Source: Candidatus Poseidoniaceae archaeon (GTDB lineage Archaea; Thermoplasmatota; Poseidoniia; Poseidoniales; Poseidoniaceae). Taken from it: DNA of 9,408 bases. The translations under genes and the position numbers were made by a program. The stretch spans positions 1-9,408 of the forward strand of contig DUKK01000082.1 in NCBI GenBank assembly GCA_013329355.1, in the 5' to 3' direction. Below, in pieces: positions 1 to 7,165 of this stretch (positions are counted from its first letter, which is position 1; the number at the start of each line of letters is the position of its first letter). The notes beneath the pieces are model-generated. The model saw nothing but the letters and a program-made list of their open reading frames with translations. It had not been told where the DNA came from and ran no database searches.

Positions 1-2585
1 ATGACGGTGTCATCGTAGACACTTTTGCCGATAATAACCATCTGCAGGTTACCACTTACTCCAGTATCAAACGAAAACTCCACTGTTACATTGTAACTTG
101 CTCCGCTATCAATAATGGGAGTGAATTGCCCATCCACAAGGTTGGTAAATTGTGCGTTCATACCTTGTGGTAAATTTAGACTCATGTCAAATGTGTCTGG
201 GATATTTCCATTGTTGGTTACCTCAAAAGTCATCGATTGAGCAATATCACCGGGAATATAAGATTGATCTGATATATCGGTTTCAACATTTACGCTGGCT
301 GTCTTCCTTATTTCCACCGGAATAACCTCGTTTACTGTCAAACTCGGGTCATCAACATTGGTTGCGGTAACAATTACCTCGTAGAATCCTTCCGGAAGAC
401 CCGTTGGCATGGGCAGTTTGAGGTAGAAGGGCCAGGATCCATCCCACTCATCTAACAGAGGTGATTGTAAGGTATCGACATATGCTCCGGATTGGCGATA
501 TTTGAGCGGAAAATCATTGGTCACACTTATGTTATATGATTCTTCATCGTTACCACTATTGTGTAGTGTCATCAGAATTGATTTTTCTTGGTCATTAGCA
601 TAGCCCTCGACAAATAATCGACCATTGTCGTCACTAAACAAGGCGAAGCTGGCTTCTAGGTCAAAATCACGATAGATTGGGACATCAATTATCCTCGTCA
701 GCAGTGTAGTTCCTACCACATCTCCGCTAGTTCTAGAGGCTCTAATGCTGAGGTCGACTTGACCGGGTGAGGCCTGTTCCTCTGCAGAGACTAACAAATT
801 CAGATTTGCTGATGTTCCCTTAAGCATAAATATCGACGTTATCGCATTACCTAACTCATCTTGGACTGTTCCAGACCATAGATCTTCGCTGAATGTCGCT
901 GCAAGTTGGAATGTCGAATCCAAATTACCCGTGTTGAATACGGTAAAAGGCAGCAATTGGGATTCACCGGGGTTCATAGTGAGAGCAATCTGAGGCGCAG
1001 TTGATGTCAGTTTAACGCTGTACTGCGAGTTAATTGACACCGTTGTTGTAACACGAGCCTTTTCTCCAGTGTTGGCCGAACTTGCGTCGGTAAACCAGAG
1101 TTCCCAGTCTTGGATTTGAACATCGGAACCGGGCGGTATCGACAGGTTAGCCCAAACTTCTGTGGTCTCAAACGGTCCGATTGGTGGAATAACTACATTG
1201 AAATCATTATCATTGGGATTTGTCGTATCTAATCTCAATTGGGGGACTACCGGGTCCATCCAAGATGCGTTGGTAACATTAGTTTGTGCACGGAATTGGA
1301 CGTTTTTATATCCATTATTAGTTACCAGACATTTCCAAGAAACAAGATCATTCGGCACTGTTTCAAAGCCACCAACCGGATTGTCACAGTTTGCTGATAG
1401 GGTATATCCGTCTACCTTGGAGATCCCAAACTGAACGAAGTCGTCAAAATGCATACCTTGGGTCGCACCCGAGCTATCCGAACGCAATACAACACCGAAA
1501 CTCCAGGAATTACCACCAAGCAGTAAATCTGGGTTCAACAATGCAGGGTTTTGCGACCAGACAGTTTGCGGGTCCCAAGAGATATTCTTCCACTGCCCGG
1601 GCACAGGGCTGGGATTGATTGCTGCAACATCCCAGTTTACTGATTGCAATGGGTCAGAAAAATTGCCGTTACCATTCCAAAATTCAAGATACGCTGCATC
1701 TCCTGCTCCCATGGTGCCCCACGCTTGCAAGTGCACCTGGGTGGAGATGTATTCTTGGGATTTGAATAATACCCTACATACCCAAATCCCTTCAATTTGA
1801 GCCAGGCCCGAATCTAAGGCATCACCACTGCAATCCTGAGTTGGATTTCTGTAGGAATACACCAGTCTATCAAATGCACTTGATGGGTAAGTATTGCCGC
1901 CTGGCAGCGACATTCGCCAGTGTGAATCACCTACTGCGGAATCGCCCGTATCTTCATACCAAGAACCGTAATCGTTGGCATCACCACCTCCAATAGGGTA
2001 GCGTGCTGGTCTAAATGTTATGGTAGACCCTGATGCCTCACCGTCCATGAGGTCCTTGTATACTGCAATGGGGACCTGCTTTTCCATGATGTCATTGTCA
2101 TTCCTATCATCGTTGGTGAAATTGACCGATGCTCTGAGTATCAGACCTCCTGTTAGTTCATTATTCGTTGTATTCAAAACTGAATGGGCAACTTGTGGAT
2201 TCCACAATATGGCATTTTGATCCTTACCGCCACCCGGCATCAAATCAGTAGTCCACGTGAATGTTTCAATAACAAAGCCAATAGGATGAACAATCTCTAG
2301 TTTTGCATCAGTTTGCTTCTGCGTCCCGGTCACCGCACCATCTTTGTAAACTGTAACTATTACTTCGATCTCATCATTTTGTAACATGTAACCTTGAATT
2401 GAGCCGTCGGGTTGAATCCACCTCTCGGTAGATGATGATTCATTGCCAAGTTCTATGCTGAAGATACTAAAATCGTCTTTAGAGCCACCACGAGCTGATG
2501 CTGCCTCGACATCAGGAACATAATTTAACGCTAGAGTTTGCAATAATAGTAGCGTTACAAGGGAAATTGAAGATAGTCTTCGCAT
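1..2585 (-). CDS. Large secreted Ig-like repeat protein, C-terminus beyond the window
   Basis: An uninterrupted frame runs from this ATG off the left edge, giving 861 codons. The start is chosen because MRR followed by a leucine-rich stretch (residues 4-20) and a VEA-A cleavage-like site near residue 28 makes a normal signal peptide; in-frame ATGs at 2591, 2606 and 2612 would add up to nine mostly hydrophobic residues. Residues 30-200 are an acidic beta-rich region. Residues 240-390 resemble a lectin/MAM-like beta-sandwich, with WSFGVVLRSD then a DDF motif. Four Ig-like modules follow, marked by recurring strands VTNNGYKNVQF (421-431), VFNTGNLDSTF (549-559), LHNSGNDEESY (674-684) and VTNNGNIPDTF (789-799), spaced about 115-130 residues. 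These resemble CARDB/NEW3-type surface modules by recall. The role is probably surface adhesion, substrate binding or cell coat; no catalytic motif is visible. Whether it ends in a membrane anchor cannot be seen. Confidence 0.85.
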   Translation of the reverse strand, partial: MRRLSSISLVTLLLLQTLALNYVPDVEAASARGGSKDDFSIFSIELGNESSSTERWIQPDGSIQGYMLQNDEIEVIVTVYKDGAVTGTQKQTDAKLEIVHPIGFVIETFTWTTDLMPGGGKDQNAILWNPQVAHSVLNTTNNELTGGLILRASVNFTNDDRNDNDIMEKQVPIAVYKDLMDGEASGSTITFRPARYPIGGGDANDYGSWYEDTGDSAVGDSHWRMSLPGGNTYPSSAFDRLVYSYRNPTQDCSGDALDSGLAQIEGIWVCRVLFKSQEYISTQVHLQAWGTMGAGDAAYLEFWNGNGNFSDPLQSVNWDVAAINPSPVPGQWKNISWDPQTVWSQNPALLNPDLLLGGNSWSFGVVLRSDSSGATQGMHFDDFVQFGISKVDGYTLSANCDNPVGGFETVPNDLVSWKCLVTNNGYKNVQFRAQTNVTNASWMDPVVPQLRLDTTNPNDNDFNVVIPPIGPFETTEVWANLSIPPGSDVQIQDWELWFTDASSANTGEKARVTTTVSINSQYSVKLTSTAPQIALTMNPGESQLLPFTVFNTGNLDSTFQLAATFSEDLWSGTVQDELGNAITSIFMLKGTSANLNLLVSAEEQASPGQVDLSIRASRTSGDVVGTTLLTRIIDVPIYRDFDLEASFALFSDDNGRLFVEGYANDQEKSILMTLHNSGNDEESYNISVTNDFPLKYRQSGAYVDTLQSPLLDEWDGSWPFYLKLPMPTGLPEGFYEVIVTATNVDDPSLTVNEVIPVEIRKTASVNVETDISDQSYIPGDIAQSMTFEVTNNGNIPDTFDMSLNLPQGMNAQFTNLVDGQFTPIIDSGASYNVTVEFSFDTGVSGNLQMVIIGKSVYDDTV

Positions 2586-2663
2586 TAGCATCAACAACCA
2601 TCCCATGAGCATTTAATTGATGAAACTAATTGTTGGTTGTCTGCGTTATTATCTACCGATAAT

Positions 2664-3899
2664 TTACTTGAAACCTCTAACCACTGGTTCATCATGTGAA
2701 GGTTTTGTTGCCTGCTGACCAAAGTCGCCATCAAAAAAATGCTCAAAGCCAAATTCATCCGGCTCATCAACCTCTAATTCAGACTCACTCTTCGTTTCAA
2801 GAGCAGGATGCTGAGCAGTTTTTTGCTCACCGTGATCATGATTAGTATCGGAGTTGATTGGATGGTCCGGGCGGGGCACAAATTTAGCCACTGTCTCGGT
2901 AATTTCAGGAGCAATGATTGTATTTGCTAAATTATTCACCGAGTTCGCCAAATTTTGTTCTCTGGTCTCTTGTAACTCTAAATTCTCAGCCATCCATTCT
3001 GGTGGATCGCCTGAACCTGCACCTAGTACCGCAAGAGTGGTAAAGGTTGCTAATGGAATTACAGCGAGAGCAGCGATGAGATCTAAGAAGGAGGTTTCTG
3101 GTATCGAACCGATATTGAGTGTGGATTCAAAAAAAGATTTCTCGAAATCAATATTCAAATCTATATCAGAGCCAATCCAACCCAAAACTACCACACTCGC
3201 CATTCTGCCCATCAGCCAAAGAATAAGCACTGGAGCGAGCCAAGAAATTTTGGTCATTGAAATTAACCACTTTCTAGTAAAAGATGCTATTCCGATGTAT
3301 TTTCCCGCAATTTTAGGATAATATTTCATCACTAAACCAAGGGTAAAGATATACAAAATCAATGCCAACTCCAATCGGCGGTTTTCTCTCATAACCGTGT
3401 CTGGAACCATTAACACCATTGCTAGGGGCAAAGTTGCGAGTAACACTTGGAAGGGTACTGCAAGTAAAATCAATCCCCCGTGAGTGGAAATTATTGAGTG
3501 ACCTTGTTGCCATCGTTGATGAGCAAGCACGGTTATCTGACCGTGCGGAGAATTGGCATAATTTTGTCTTGCTACTCGCCTCTGAGTGGCACTTCGCTGT
3601 GAACGAGAAAACCGCAAAAATTTGAACCAGCCTCCGCTCTCGATAACAATTAATGGTGTGTATCCACCAATTATCAAGGCTAACAATAAAGCAACCATTC
3701 CATACATCAGTGAAGCTGCTGTAATCCAAGGAATCATTTCTTTCTGGAATGTAATGTTGATGCTTTCACCAAAAAAACTGAAATCAAACAAATATGTTAG
3801 CGTGAAAGCAATTAATGGGGTGAGAAATACTTGGCAAAGCGCGACCACAGTCAACCACAATCGAGCGCTGAACGGTTTTTTACGTCCAACACCCGCCAT
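2664..3899 (-). CDS. Six-segment membrane protein with acidic cytoplasmic-type tail, function unknown
   Basis: I do not recognise the family. The 411-residue product begins MAGVGRKK. An AAGGT (3906-3910) lies six bases before the ATG; the frame can be extended six codons to a TTG at 3917, which is less likely. Hydrophobic segments lie at about residues 13-36, 58-85, 141-166, 176-194, 213-240 and 271-294. The loop after the second segment is strongly basic (FSRSQRSATQRR), so by the positive-inside rule it faces the cytoplasm. Residues 300-411 form a polar acidic tail with His/Asp/Glu-rich stretches (NHDHGEQK, ELEVDEPDEF), apparently disordered. The gene lies 51 bp upstream of the next minus-strand gene (the Ig-repeat protein) and 75 bp downstream of the small CxxC membrane protein, so co-transcription with either is possible. 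A channel, export or assembly accessory role would be guesswork. Confidence 0.8.
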   Translation of the reverse strand: MAGVGRKKPFSARLWLTVVALCQVFLTPLIAFTLTYLFDFSFFGESINITFQKEMIPWITAASLMYGMVALLLALIIGGYTPLIVIESGGWFKFLRFSRSQRSATQRRVARQNYANSPHGQITVLAHQRWQQGHSIISTHGGLILLAVPFQVLLATLPLAMVLMVPDTVMRENRRLELALILYIFTLGLVMKYYPKIAGKYIGIASFTRKWLISMTKISWLAPVLILWLMGRMASVVVLGWIGSDIDLNIDFEKSFFESTLNIGSIPETSFLDLIAALAVIPLATFTTLAVLGAGSGDPPEWMAENLELQETREQNLANSVNNLANTIIAPEITETVAKFVPRPDHPINSDTNHDHGEQKTAQHPALETKSESELEVDEPDEFGFEHFFDGDFGQQATKPSHDEPVVRGFK

Positions 3900-3974
3900 A
3901 AGTTGACCTTGATTCAATCAATTATCAAAGATTGCTGAAACAGGTGCTAGAAATCATGTGATTTGGCAGTCACT

Positions 3975-4589
3975 TCATTCCTCGGAATCATCGGGTTTTG
4001 TCGTGTCACCGACATCATTAGAGATGATTGGATAGCCGTCTGAGAGGAGTAACCTTGTTGCTCCAACAAAGAATCCATCTTGCCTTTTTCGACCCAAATC
4101 TGGCCTGGGCATAGTGTCAAGGACTTTGCTGCATGTTATGCAGGACACCGCCATTATACCCCACTCTGGTTGTGGATTATCACAACACTTGGACTCGCCG
4201 TTTGATTCATCCATAACAACTTGTAATCGCTGAGCAATTCCCATTGTCCAAGGAGGGTCTTGGCCACCAGCGAAAGTCTGTAATCGAGACAGGATATACC
4301 ACCCTGATGAAATCCATAATCCAAATCCAAACGCAGCATTTCCCCATTTTATTGAAGCCAATCCGAACAATAGAGGAATGGTTGCTACAACGAAACCCAT
4401 CCAGTAAATCATTCTCATGTGCAGGACTCGCTGGGTTAATTTGGGCGATAATGGAACTGGTTCGGGGTGTTCCGGGAAAGCGGTGTTAAACCCCCTGCCT
4501 CTAGTAACCAGAATAATTGGTAGGCGAGGAAACATAAAAGCAATAATAAAACCGGTTGAAAAGTATGTTAGTGGCATCACCAATGACAT
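3975..4589 (-). CDS. Small membrane protein with CC...CxxC putative metal site, function unknown
   Basis: A 204-residue product of no family I recognise. Hydrophobic segments lie at about residues 8-28, 60-78 and 83-101. A hydrophilic C-terminal domain follows. It holds C135-C136, then C150-x-x-C153 (CITC), spaced like a degenerate zinc-ribbon or rubredoxin-like knuckle; the four cysteines could bind one metal ion or form disulfides, depending on topology. The tail ends acidic (DDSEE). The ATG at 4589 opens the frame; an in-frame ATG at 4577 is preceded directly by GGTG and is a possible alternative. A 144-bp gap separates it from the protease stop upstream, and 75 bp from the six-segment membrane protein downstream, consistent with a two-gene membrane unit. 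Function is not assigned. Confidence 0.75.
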   Translation of the reverse strand: MSLVMPLTYFSTGFIIAFMFPRLPIILVTRGRGFNTAFPEHPEPVPLSPKLTQRVLHMRMIYWMGFVVATIPLLFGLASIKWGNAAFGFGLWISSGWYILSRLQTFAGGQDPPWTMGIAQRLQVVMDESNGESKCCDNPQPEWGIMAVSCITCSKVLDTMPRPDLGRKRQDGFFVGATRLLLSDGYPIISNDVGDTTKPDDSEE

Positions 4590-4733
4590 ATATCAATCAC
4601 AACCTCTACCCTATGCTTAATTTTGTGAAAATGTGTGATTATTGTCGCCTATTTTGAGTGGATCTTGACAATCAAGAAACATTGTTTTGGCAATCATAAG
4701 TGCTTCGTCTTTCACCAAAATAATCACCCTGAA
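4590..4733. other. 144-bp intergenic spacer, probable promoter region
   Basis: This AT-rich spacer lies between the protease stop and the start of the CxxC membrane protein, both on the minus strand. No ORF, tRNA-like fold, repeat array or clear T-run terminator was seen. It is the longest spacer in the left block and the most likely place for a promoter serving the two membrane-protein genes, but no convincing archaeal BRE/TATA pair could be fixed by eye. Confidence 0.35.
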
Positions 4734-6905
4734 TCAGGTCCCTTCGAGCAATTCAGCGTCGACTACTGAGGCGATATCTACATCGTCTTTCAAGACCTTA
4801 TCAATAGACTCATTGCTATCAAGCGTTAATGTCTCAGGGTTGTTGGTCCTACCAAACCAAAGCAGCAAACCAACAATAGTGAATAACGCAATAAAGATGA
4901 AGTCAAGATGGAACCGTTCAAACCATGATTCCGCATAACCGCCGCTTTCACCTGCACCGGCGACCATAATTATCACTGGAAGGGACTGGCCGTCATCACT
5001 CATACCTCTGAACTCTAAGGTATTGTTACCCGATGGTAGCTTGTCTGTATCCAAAGCAATGGACCAGGAAAATCTCTGCAGTGCCCCAAGAGAACCATTA
5101 GTCTCTTCATATGCGACCGACATCCAGTCGCCACCATTAATCCGATACTCTACTGCGTTAACCGAACCAACCTGATTCCAAGCAATGCCGTTGTAGACAG
5201 TGAGTCCAGATTGATTGTCAATAGTAACCGATTCAATGTGGACTTGATTATGAACATCAATTTGACCTGTTAGGTTTTGATTCTTTAACTCCAATGATAG
5301 CTTAACTGCTTCGTAAGCATCTACTAAGCCCCAGCCAAAATCACGATTCCAGTATGGGTCGACATCCGGTTGAGTTGCCTCACCTTTTCGTTCAGCAGTA
5401 AATTTGAGAATCTCCTTCATTTCAAACGGCGATAAATCAGGATTTGCTTCAATCATCAACGCCAGAATTCCCGAAACGGAGGGAGTGGCGTAAGAAGTTC
5501 CTGAACCTCTGCTGGTGTAGGTGTTTGATGAGGCGTCACCACCGAGGAAATTGTTGCAACCACCAGAGGTAACGCAACCCTCTGCCTGGATGATATTGGT
5601 ACCGGGCGCAGTTATTTCTGGTTTTAGTTCATTTAGCGGGTTGCCGTCACCGTTGTCCCTTCGAGGACCGCGTGATGAATATGAAGCGATAGTATCGTCA
5701 TCCCTAGTTATCGTATTTCCATCATCTGTGGCCCCGACTGTAATAGAAAGATCCGATGATCCCATACCCGAAAGACCGTCGTTGCTCGGCCCATCGTTAC
5801 CGGCAGCAACGCTCACGACTACGCCCTCTTCCATTGCCGCATCAAGTATCATACTATGCATATCAGAGCCATCTGACCCACCTCCTTCATGGGAGGTTAT
5901 GCCCCAAGAAAGAGAAATTATGTCGATTCCGTGCAGGCTCTCATCAACGCCCGCCCATGCCGTGTCTTTGTTGTCAATAATCCACTGGATACCGTTCATG
6001 GCAGACTCGTAAAATTCCTGTTCGAGAATATAGTTTTCAAACGGTCCCGCGCCTGCGTCCGTACCGATTCTTACGTCAACTAGGGATGAATCCGGAGCAG
6101 AACCGTAGAATTCACTCTGACTCCCATCTGCGTCAATGCCTGTTGCAGAGGACATACCAATACAGGCTGTGCCATGTTGGTTACCATCATCGGGATCATA
6201 TGACCCATCAGTCTCCCTGGCGCCTAATCCTGCTGCAACACATGTTGGGTCGGTGTGAAGATAGCACACTGCATCATATCCCGCAACGAACTTTCCAACT
6301 AGACCAGGGTGCTCGTTATCGACACCGGTATCGACCATGGCAATATTTACCCCTTTCCCAGTAACGCCGAAATTCCACGCTGCATCAGGATAAATAGAAG
6401 AGTTGCGCGCTTTAACATTGGGTGTTTGAATATCGCCATAAAACACCACTGTACCATAATGATGAACCATCACAACATCCTTCAGGCCTGCAATAGTTTC
6501 GGCAACAGACGCATCATGAATCCCAATCAGAACGGCATCGATGGATTCTAACACATCGACGACCTCAATTCCTATATCGGCTAAATCTTCCAAATTGGCC
6601 TGATCAACCTCGTTTAGGTATGATATACCCATCCCAACCGGGACTTCCGAGCGTTCGATAGAATCATGAATATGATTGTTATTTTTATCGTACGCAGAGC
6701 GCTCAAACCACGGTTGCTGCTGGTCTAACCAGATTGGATTCGATTGATGTGGGATATCCATGGTATAATCGGCATCCAACCAAACCATACCTGAATCATC
6801 ACCTACGATCCACTCTGCTCGATAATTAATCGAGTCGTTGTGTATTGACCCAGTAAGTGGTAGAAAGATGACTGCAAAAAGAACTACGGCTACTAATCGT
6901 TTCAT
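4734..6905 (-). CDS. Exported, membrane-anchored subtilisin-like serine protease (S8 family)
   Basis: This 723-residue preproenzyme starts at the ATG before KRLVAVVLFAV, six bases after GGGGG (6912-6916). The signal peptide covers about residues 1-20. An EF-hand-like loop DKNNNHIHDSIE (73-84) has acidic or Asn ligands at positions 1, 3, 5, 9 and 12. Residues 108-158 look like an I9-type propeptide that would inhibit and help fold the enzyme. The triad is intact: D192 in MVDTGVD, H244 in QHGTAC, S471 in GTSYATP, with oxyanion N370 in AAGNDGP. C214/C222 and C444/C450 could form disulfides outside the cell. Residues 540-660 form a beta-rich C-terminal domain, then a transmembrane helix (about 668-686) and a short acidic tail of some 35 residues. 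It probably degrades or processes proteins at the outer face. Neighbours are the tRNA-Trp upstream and orphan membrane proteins downstream. The family call is secure; the substrate is unknown. Confidence 0.96.
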   Translation of the reverse strand: MKRLVAVVLFAVIFLPLTGSIHNDSINYRAEWIVGDDSGMVWLDADYTMDIPHQSNPIWLDQQQPWFERSAYDKNNNHIHDSIERSEVPVGMGISYLNEVDQANLEDLADIGIEVVDVLESIDAVLIGIHDASVAETIAGLKDVVMVHHYGTVVFYGDIQTPNVKARNSSIYPDAAWNFGVTGKGVNIAMVDTGVDNEHPGLVGKFVAGYDAVCYLHTDPTCVAAGLGARETDGSYDPDDGNQHGTACIGMSSATGIDADGSQSEFYGSAPDSSLVDVRIGTDAGAGPFENYILEQEFYESAMNGIQWIIDNKDTAWAGVDESLHGIDIISLSWGITSHEGGGSDGSDMHSMILDAAMEEGVVVSVAAGNDGPSNDGLSGMGSSDLSITVGATDDGNTITRDDDTIASYSSRGPRRDNGDGNPLNELKPEITAPGTNIIQAEGCVTSGGCNNFLGGDASSNTYTSRGSGTSYATPSVSGILALMIEANPDLSPFEMKEILKFTAERKGEATQPDVDPYWNRDFGWGLVDAYEAVKLSLELKNQNLTGQIDVHNQVHIESVTIDNQSGLTVYNGIAWNQVGSVNAVEYRINGGDWMSVAYEETNGSLGALQRFSWSIALDTDKLPSGNNTLEFRGMSDDGQSLPVIIMVAGAGESGGYAESWFERFHLDFIFIALFTIVGLLLWFGRTNNPETLTLDSNESIDKVLKDDVDIASVVDAELLEGT

Positions 6906-6909
6906 TTGT

Positions 6910-6916
6910 ATCCCCC
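6910..6916 (-). promoter_or_regulatory. Shine-Dalgarno-like site fixing the protease start
   Basis: The minus strand reads GGGGGAT followed by ACAA and the ATG at 6905. The match to GGAGGTGAT is imperfect but well spaced. It favours this ATG, which also begins a normal signal peptide, over the upstream in-frame GTG-type extension at 6938. Confidence 0.6.
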
Positions 6917-6945
6917 GTGTTATGCAGCAACCACTCACACATCAA

Positions 6946-6953
6946 GATATTCA
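6946..6953 (-). promoter_or_regulatory. Possible TATA-like element for the protease gene
   Basis: The minus strand carries TGAATATC in the 60-bp gap between tRNA-Trp and the protease. A start site about 25 bases downstream would fall near 6924 and give a leader of roughly 19 nt that still contains the ribosome site. The element is short and no BRE is clear, so this is a weak inference. Confidence 0.3.
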
Positions 6954-7008
6954 TGCTTTGTTAAATGGTGGGAGCAGAGGGATTTGAACCCCCCCCAGCG
7001 GATTTCTT

Positions 7009-7040
7009 CTGAAACTGCGCATCAGATGGGCAGTCTGCAG
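7009..7040 (-). other. Hairpin in the 3' third of the tRNA-Trp intron
   Basis: AGACTGC (7030-7036) pairs with GCAGTTT (7012-7018), including one G-U pair, around an 11-nt loop. CTG (7038-7040) and CAG (7009-7011) can extend the stem past one mismatch. It separates the guide RNA from the 3' splice site. It may act as a spacer that lets the bulge-helix-bulge form. No protein-binding motif was recognised in it. Confidence 0.6.
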
Positions 7041-7042
7041 GA

Positions 7043-7110
7043 TTGCAACGGGTCGGCGCTCCAGTTGGTCATCAACTTCAGCAAACCCACTCGTCGTCAT
7101 TCCCGTGCAA
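7043..7110 (-). ncRNA. Intron-encoded dual box C/D guide RNA for tRNA-Trp Cm34 and Um39
   Basis: Order on the minus strand: terminal stem TTGCACGGG (7102-7110) with CCCGTTGCAA (7043-7052, one bulged U); C box ATGACGA (7094-7100); 12-nt guide (7082-7093); D' box CTGA (7078-7081); C' box TTGATGA (7069-7075); 12-nt guide (7057-7068); D box CCGA (7053-7056). The first guide forms nine pairs, two of them G-U, with intron AA, A38, U39 to U44, and puts U39 opposite the fifth base before D'. The second forms ten Watson-Crick pairs with G31 to intron base 3 and puts C34 opposite the fifth base before D. Both fit the N-plus-five rule for fibrillarin-directed 2'-O-methylation. The tRNA-Trp intron of Haloferax volcanii is known to guide these same two positions. 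The C and D boxes each deviate by one base from consensus. Confidence 0.9.
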
Positions 7111-7165
7111 CTGGAGCCCGCGATACTACCAAGCTATACTATACTCCCTTGTGTTACCCAAAGCA

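Larger units (their letters stand above)
7004..7110 (-). other. tRNA-Trp intron (107 nt) at the canonical 37/38 position
   Basis: The intron interrupts the anticodon loop between G37 (7111) and A38 (7003), the commonest archaeal site. The bulge-helix-bulge expected by the archaeal splicing endonuclease would place AG^T and AA^A in the two 3-nt bulges, with a central helix of C32-C35 against GAAG (7006-7009). That helix has one mismatch, C34 against A7008, so the motif is relaxed rather than perfect. The 5' two thirds form a box C/D RNA and the 3' third a hairpin. Exact cut sites are inferred from the fold and could shift by a base. Confidence 0.88.
6966..7148 (-). tRNA. tRNA-Trp (CCA anticodon), intron-containing, CCA end encoded
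   Basis: Read on the minus strand, the acceptor GGGAGTA (7142-7148) pairs with TGCTCCC (6970-6976), followed by discriminator A and an encoded CCA (6966-6968). The D arm is GTAT/GTAT around AGCTTGGTA. The anticodon stem is GCGGG (7117-7121) with TCCGC (6998-7002). The loop is C32 U33 C34 C35 A36 G37 and A38, so the anticodon is CCA (7112-7114), which reads Trp. The T arm is GGGGG-TTCAAAT-CCCTC. The 5' exon is 7111-7148 and the 3' exon 6966-7003, giving 76 nt when spliced. Oddities are a four-base variable loop (TGGG), a run of eight Gs through the variable loop and T stem, and G at both 15 and 48 instead of the usual purine-pyrimidine Levitt pair. It lies 17 bp downstream of eL41 on the same strand and may share its transcript. 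Confidence 0.97.

Noticed and set aside
2854..3906. Plus-strand frames within the six-segment membrane protein
   Set aside because: The minus-strand frame is longer and has clean membrane segments, a ribosome site and a matching neighbour order; the plus frames are shadows.
5521..6012. 163-codon plus-strand frame inside the protease
   Set aside because: Antisense to the region holding the protease Asn and Ser motifs; no protein-like features.
6966..6990. tRNA 3' end as an attachment site for an integrated element
   Set aside because: No second copy of this segment and no integrase were found in the window. It is kept only as a hypothesis linked to the composition change.
7022..7025. CTGA on the minus strand as the D box of the intron guide RNA
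   Set aside because: The bases before it do not pair with the tRNA-Trp anticodon arm and it lies outside the terminal stem. CCGA at 7053-7056 fits both the stem and the C34 guide register.
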